A stretch of 64,000 nucleotides of DNA from assembly GCF_002954585.1 (NCBI RefSeq), contig NZ_MSCI01000002.1, positions 846,089 through 910,088 on the forward strand, read 5' to 3'. Below the pieces are notes generated by a model that was not told the DNA's origin, made no database searches, and saw only the letters and a list, made by a program, of their open reading frames with translations. Below are positions 61,126 through 64,000 of the stretch, piece after piece. Both the position numbers and the translations under genes were made by a program. Position 1 is the stretch's first letter; every line of letters begins with the position of its first letter. The stretch comes from Vibrio chagasii (GTDB lineage: Bacteria; Pseudomonadota; Gammaproteobacteria; Enterobacterales; Vibrionaceae).

Positions 61126-62289
61126 ATGACCGACGTCATCCGTGACTTCTTTAAAATGGAATCTGCTGGCGGCATCATCCTAGTTATCGCTGCGGCGATC
61201 GCAATGTTTGTAGCAAACTCACCACTGAACGAAATGTACCAGGGCGTCCTGCACAGTTACGTTCTTGGTATGTCAGTGTCTCACTGGATCAACGATGGCT
61301 TAATGGCTGTCTTCTTCCTTCTTATTGGCTTAGAAGTTAAACGTGAGCTTTTAGAAGGCGCATTAAAGTCTAAAGAAACTGCTATCTTCCCAGCTATCGC
61401 TGCGGTAGGTGGTATGTTGGCTCCTGCACTTATTTACGTGCTATTTAACTCTAGTAACCCTGAAGCGCTTCAAGGTTGGGCTATCCCGGCTGCAACTGAT
61501 ATCGCATTCGCGTTAGGTATCATGGCACTTCTTGGCAACCGCGTACCGGTAAGCTTGAAAGTGTTCCTGTTAGCTCTAGCAATTATCGATGACCTAGGTG
61601 TTGTTGTTATCATTGCATTGTTCTACTCAGGTGACTTATCAACACTTGCGCTTACAGTTGGCTTCATCGCGACAGGTGTGCTGTTCATGCTAAACAACAA
61701 GCATGTTACTAAACTGAGCGCTTACCTGATTGTTGGTGCAATTCTGTGGTTCGCAGTGTTGAAGTCTGGTGTTCACGCAACACTTGCTGGTGTGGTTATC
61801 GGTTTCGCGATTCCACTTAAAGGTAATAAAGGGGAACATTCTCCATTGAAACACCTAGAGCACGCACTGCACCCGTACGTAGCTTTTGCAATTCTGCCAA
61901 TCTTCGCATTTGCAAACGCAGGTATCTCACTGGAAGGCATCTCAATTTCAAACCTGACAGGCATGCTACCGCTTGGTATCGCTCTAGGTCTATTGATTGG
62001 TAAGCCACTGGGTATCTTCCTATTTAGCTGGGGGGCTGTGAAGACAGGCGTAGCTAAGCTTCCTGAAGGTGTGAACTTCATGAACATCTTCGCGGTGTCT
62101 GTGCTATGTGGTATCGGCTTTACGATGTCTATCTTTATTTCATCGCTGGCATTTGGCCCTACAAACGCAGATTTCGATACGCTTGCTCGATTAGGTATCC
62201 TGATGGGCTCAACGACTGCAGCTATCTTAGGTTACTTACTGCTAAGCATTTCTTTACCGAAAACTAAGCACCAAGAAGTAAAACTTTAA
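61126..62289 (+). CDS. nhaA: Na+/H+ antiporter NhaA
   Basis: A 387-residue inner-membrane antiporter that expels Na+ in exchange for H+. The family start [19 protein letters not shown] and the two ion-binding aspartates in [12 protein letters not shown] are clear, along with [17 protein letters not shown] and a C-terminal [26 protein letters not shown] precedes the ATG at 61126. It is a single gene, with a terminator-like hairpin at 62401. Vibrios rely on it in salty medium. Confidence 0.96.
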   Translation: MTDVIRDFFKMESAGGIILVIAAAIAMFVANSPLNEMYQGVLHSYVLGMSVSHWINDGLMAVFFLLIGLEVKRELLEGALKSKETAIFPAIAAVGGMLAPALIYVLFNSSNPEALQGWAIPAATDIAFALGIMALLGNRVPVSLKVFLLALAIIDDLGVVVIIALFYSGDLSTLALTVGFIATGVLFMLNNKHVTKLSAYLIVGAILWFAVLKSGVHATLAGVVIGFAIPLKGNKGEHSPLKHLEHALHPYVAFAILPIFAFANAGISLEGISISNLTGMLPLGIALGLLIGKPLGIFLFSWGAVKTGVAKLPEGVNFMNIFAVSVLCGIGFTMSIFISSLAFGPTNADFDTLARLGILMGSTTAAILGYLLLSISLPKTKHQEVKL

Positions 62290-62400
62290 TCGGTAACTGG
62301 CTCGGCTAACCGTCGAGCCACTTCCTGAGAAATAAGCTAATTCTTGAGTAGCAACAGCCACTGAGCTATTCCCGAGAGCGATGTGGCTACAAATAACAAA

Positions 62401-62438
62401 AAAGCCGCGGTGGGCAATCCTATCGCGGCTTTCTCTTG
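62401..62438. terminator. Bidirectional terminator after nhaA
   Basis: A 9-bp stem AAAGCCGCG / CGCGGCTTT (62401-62432) with A-run before and TCTCTTGTT after. It lies between nhaA and the convergent OmpA-like gene. Confidence 0.82.
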
Positions 62439-62493
62439 TTATGCTTGTTATAGCGGTTTATCTTTTTACCTTCTGTTATCGGTGAATCTTTGT

Positions 62494-63102
62494 CTATTTT
62501 TTAAGTGTGGTGAAAATAGTCCACTCCTCAACGATTTGTTCGCTTAAGCCAACCACGGTTGCGGTTACTCTGCGGTTCAAAGCGTGTGATGTTGCATCGT
62601 CACCGTCACTTTCTAAACTATCTTCACCGTAACCTACGACTCTAACTCGGCTTGGATCTATGCCGTTAGATAGCAACTCATCTTCGACATTGTGAGCGCG
62701 TTTCTTTGACAGCTCTAAGTTGTATTCGCTAGAGCCAACTTTACTTGCGTAGCCTTGAATCTCGATGGACGCACTTTGGTAGGTTTCCAAAAACTCAACC
62801 ATGGTGGCTATCTGCTCAGAGAAAATCGGGTTCACTTCGTAAGAATCGTTAGCAAATAGTATATTGAGCTGTCTAACTTCTTCCGAAAGTATGATCTCCC
62901 CACAACCTTCGTTGTCGACTAACGACGCTGGAGGTGTTGCAGTGCAGGCGTCTCTCGCATTGACGACACCGTCTTTGTCATCGTCTTGTAGATCGGATAT
63001 TTGCTCGGCTTCGGGTGTCTCAATATATTCCTCCTCTTGTTGGCTAGAACAAGCGAGTAGTGACATTGTTAGTGCAGGAAGCAGTAAGTAGGTTATCTTC
63101 AT
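62494..63102 (-). CDS. OmpA-family outer-membrane lipoprotein
   Basis: A 202-residue lipoprotein: signal peptide MKITYLLLPALTMSLLAC with the lipidated Cys at ~18, a Glu-rich linker (residues ~20-32), a thrombospondin-3-like segment (DDDKDGVVNARDAC), and a C-terminal OmpA peptidoglycan-binding domain (EIQGYASKVGSSEYNLELSKKRA, quoted in part: LELSKKRAHNVEDEL). It starts 2 bp after the TolC-like gene's stop, with GTGGAG before the ATG at 63102. This pair is typical of type I secretion operons. Confidence 0.9.
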   Translation of the reverse strand: MKITYLLLPALTMSLLACSSQQEEEYIETPEAEQISDLQDDDKDGVVNARDACTATPPASLVDNEGCGEIILSEEVRQLNILFANDSYEVNPIFSEQIATMVEFLETYQSASIEIQGYASKVGSSEYNLELSKKRAHNVEDELLSNGIDPSRVRVVGYGEDSLESDGDDATSHALNRRVTATVVGLSEQIVEEWTIFTTLKK

Positions 63103-63104
63103 GA

Positions 63105-64000
63105 TCAATACTCCACGGCCGTTGTCCACTCATCTGGAATGTCAACCAGCAGAGCGTTCAATAAAGAACCTGTCGCGTTCATTACTCGATACTTGGCATA
63201 TTGCTCAGCGTAATGAGCATCTAGGTAATCTTTTCGAGCTTCAAACAATTCATTCTCAGTGTTTAGCACGTCAAGAAGAGTACGTTTACCTATCCGGTAC
63301 TGTTTGCCATAAGCGACAACCGTTTCTGATGCAGAGTCCACATGGTCAGATAAGAAGTTCTTTTGTTGCAGTGTTAAATCTAATGCACTCCACGATAGAC
63401 GCAGCCCTTCTTCTACTTGTCGATAAGCTCTGTCTCTCAAGTCTTTTGCTTTATTCAGTTGATAGGCGGCGGCTTCCGAGTTCGCGCTGTCTGTGCCACC
63501 GTTGTACAGGTTGTATCGCATTCTGAGCATCGCCAATGTTTCTTGGCTAGAACCTTCGTCACCGCCAGCGTCATCCCGCCACGATTGTGATGCTTCAATG
63601 GAGAATGTTGGGTAATTCACGCCTTTTGATTGTTTATATTGGAAGTGTGCTGAATCGACATCCGCGTTGGCGACTTTTATGACGGGATGTTGGTCGAGTG
63701 CATCAACCAGTGCATCCGACAGTGAAAGTGGGATCATTGAAATATCGGCTCTCGGATAGACTAAGCCGAGTGGTTCTCGCCCCACGATTCTTCTAAATTG
63801 GGTATGTGTATCTATTAGGTTGTTTTGTGCAGCAAGTAGGTTACCGTGAGCTTTTGCGATCCTTGCTTCTACTTGTGATACGTCTGCTGTAGAGCCTATA
63901 CCAGAGCTTGCTCGCTTTTTGATGTCTTTGTAAATTTTCTTATGTATAGCAAGGTTACTCTCTGACAAAGCTAATACCTCAGTCGCTTTTACCGCGTCTA
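63105..64000 (-). CDS. TolC-family outer-membrane efflux protein (5' part outside window)
   Basis: The C-terminal ~298 residues of a TolC-like outer-membrane channel, open at the right edge; the reading frame continues to 64000 without a start. Two coiled-coil/beta repeats are visible: RASSGIGSTADVSQVEARIA and a second YRIGKRTLLDVLNTENELFEARKD (quoted in part). With the OmpA-like gene it belongs to a type I secretion operon, whose other genes would lie to the right. Confidence 0.9.
   Translation of the reverse strand, partial: DAVKATEVLALSESNLAIHKKIYKDIKKRASSGIGSTADVSQVEARIAKAHGNLLAAQNNLIDTHTQFRRIVGREPLGLVYPRADISMIPLSLSDALVDALDQHPVIKVANADVDSAHFQYKQSKGVNYPTFSIEASQSWRDDAGGDEGSSQETLAMLRMRYNLYNGGTDSANSEAAAYQLNKAKDLRDRAYRQVEEGLRLSWSALDLTLQQKNFLSDHVDSASETVVAYGKQYRIGKRTLLDVLNTENELFEARKDYLDAHYAEQYAKYRVMNATGSLLNALLVDIPDEWTTAVEY

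Noticed and set aside
1..64000. tRNA or rRNA genes
   Set aside because: No cloverleaf or rRNA-like sequence was recognised; the island uses a terminator, not a tRNA gene, as target.

Overview
The window looks like a Vibrio chromosome segment of moderate GC content. The evidence is gene content and order: radD-rsuA-bcr followed by a DUF2913 gene, rplY, nhaA, TIGR02450 and TIGR03643 small proteins, a NifW-like protein, and Vibrio-type integron attC sites. Species cannot be fixed from sequence alone; a Splendidus-clade-like Vibrio is a reasonable guess.

Region 1 (about 1-20.5 kb) is housekeeping and accessory chromosome: a META-domain lipoprotein, a DEAD-box RNA helicase, LysE exporters, a PilZ protein, an M14 carboxypeptidase, HAD phosphatases, a LysR/NTF2 pair, a secreted metzincin, a run of GNAT acetyltransferases, a type IV pilin-like protein, an AlkD-like protein, a nitrilase-family/nucleotidyltransferase pair, and an RDD gene broken by one in-frame TGA. 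Region 2 (20.6-25.4 kb) is AT-rich: an MFS transporter, a tryptophan 2,3-dioxygenase-like gene, and a DUF4865-LysR locus separated by a decayed carboxymuconolactone decarboxylase gene.

Region 3 (25,547-42,587) is the centrepiece: a roughly 17 kb integrative element inserted in the terminator of rplY. It is bounded by a 33-bp direct repeat (one mismatch) and has matching arm-like sequences just inside each end. It encodes an Xis-like protein and a tyrosine recombinase at the left end, then a NERD-domain protein. It then carries a complete small integron: intI, an attI-like junction, and at least four cassettes with Vibrio-type attC sites plus terminal ORFs lacking a good attC. An IS1111-group (IS110 family) insertion sits exactly in the first attC and has a long non-coding end that may encode its guide (bridge/seek) RNA. 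A 6.1 kb composite transposon is inserted to the right of the cassettes. It consists of two nearly identical inverted IS66-type elements around an IS5-family remnant, and an 8-bp duplication (CTAGAATC) flanks the whole unit.

Region 4 (42.7-64 kb) returns to chromosomal genes: rplY, a glycosyltransferase with a DedA/LssY membrane protein, a VOC pseudogene, a PepSY/response regulator/histidine kinase module, radD, rsuA, bcr, DUF2913, an NAD-binding/DUF2867 protein, a MATE exporter, an Att-type ABC transporter operon with an AttH/CrtC-like protein, nhaA, and the end of a TolC-OmpA operon cut by the window edge. No rRNA, tRNA or CRISPR array was seen.
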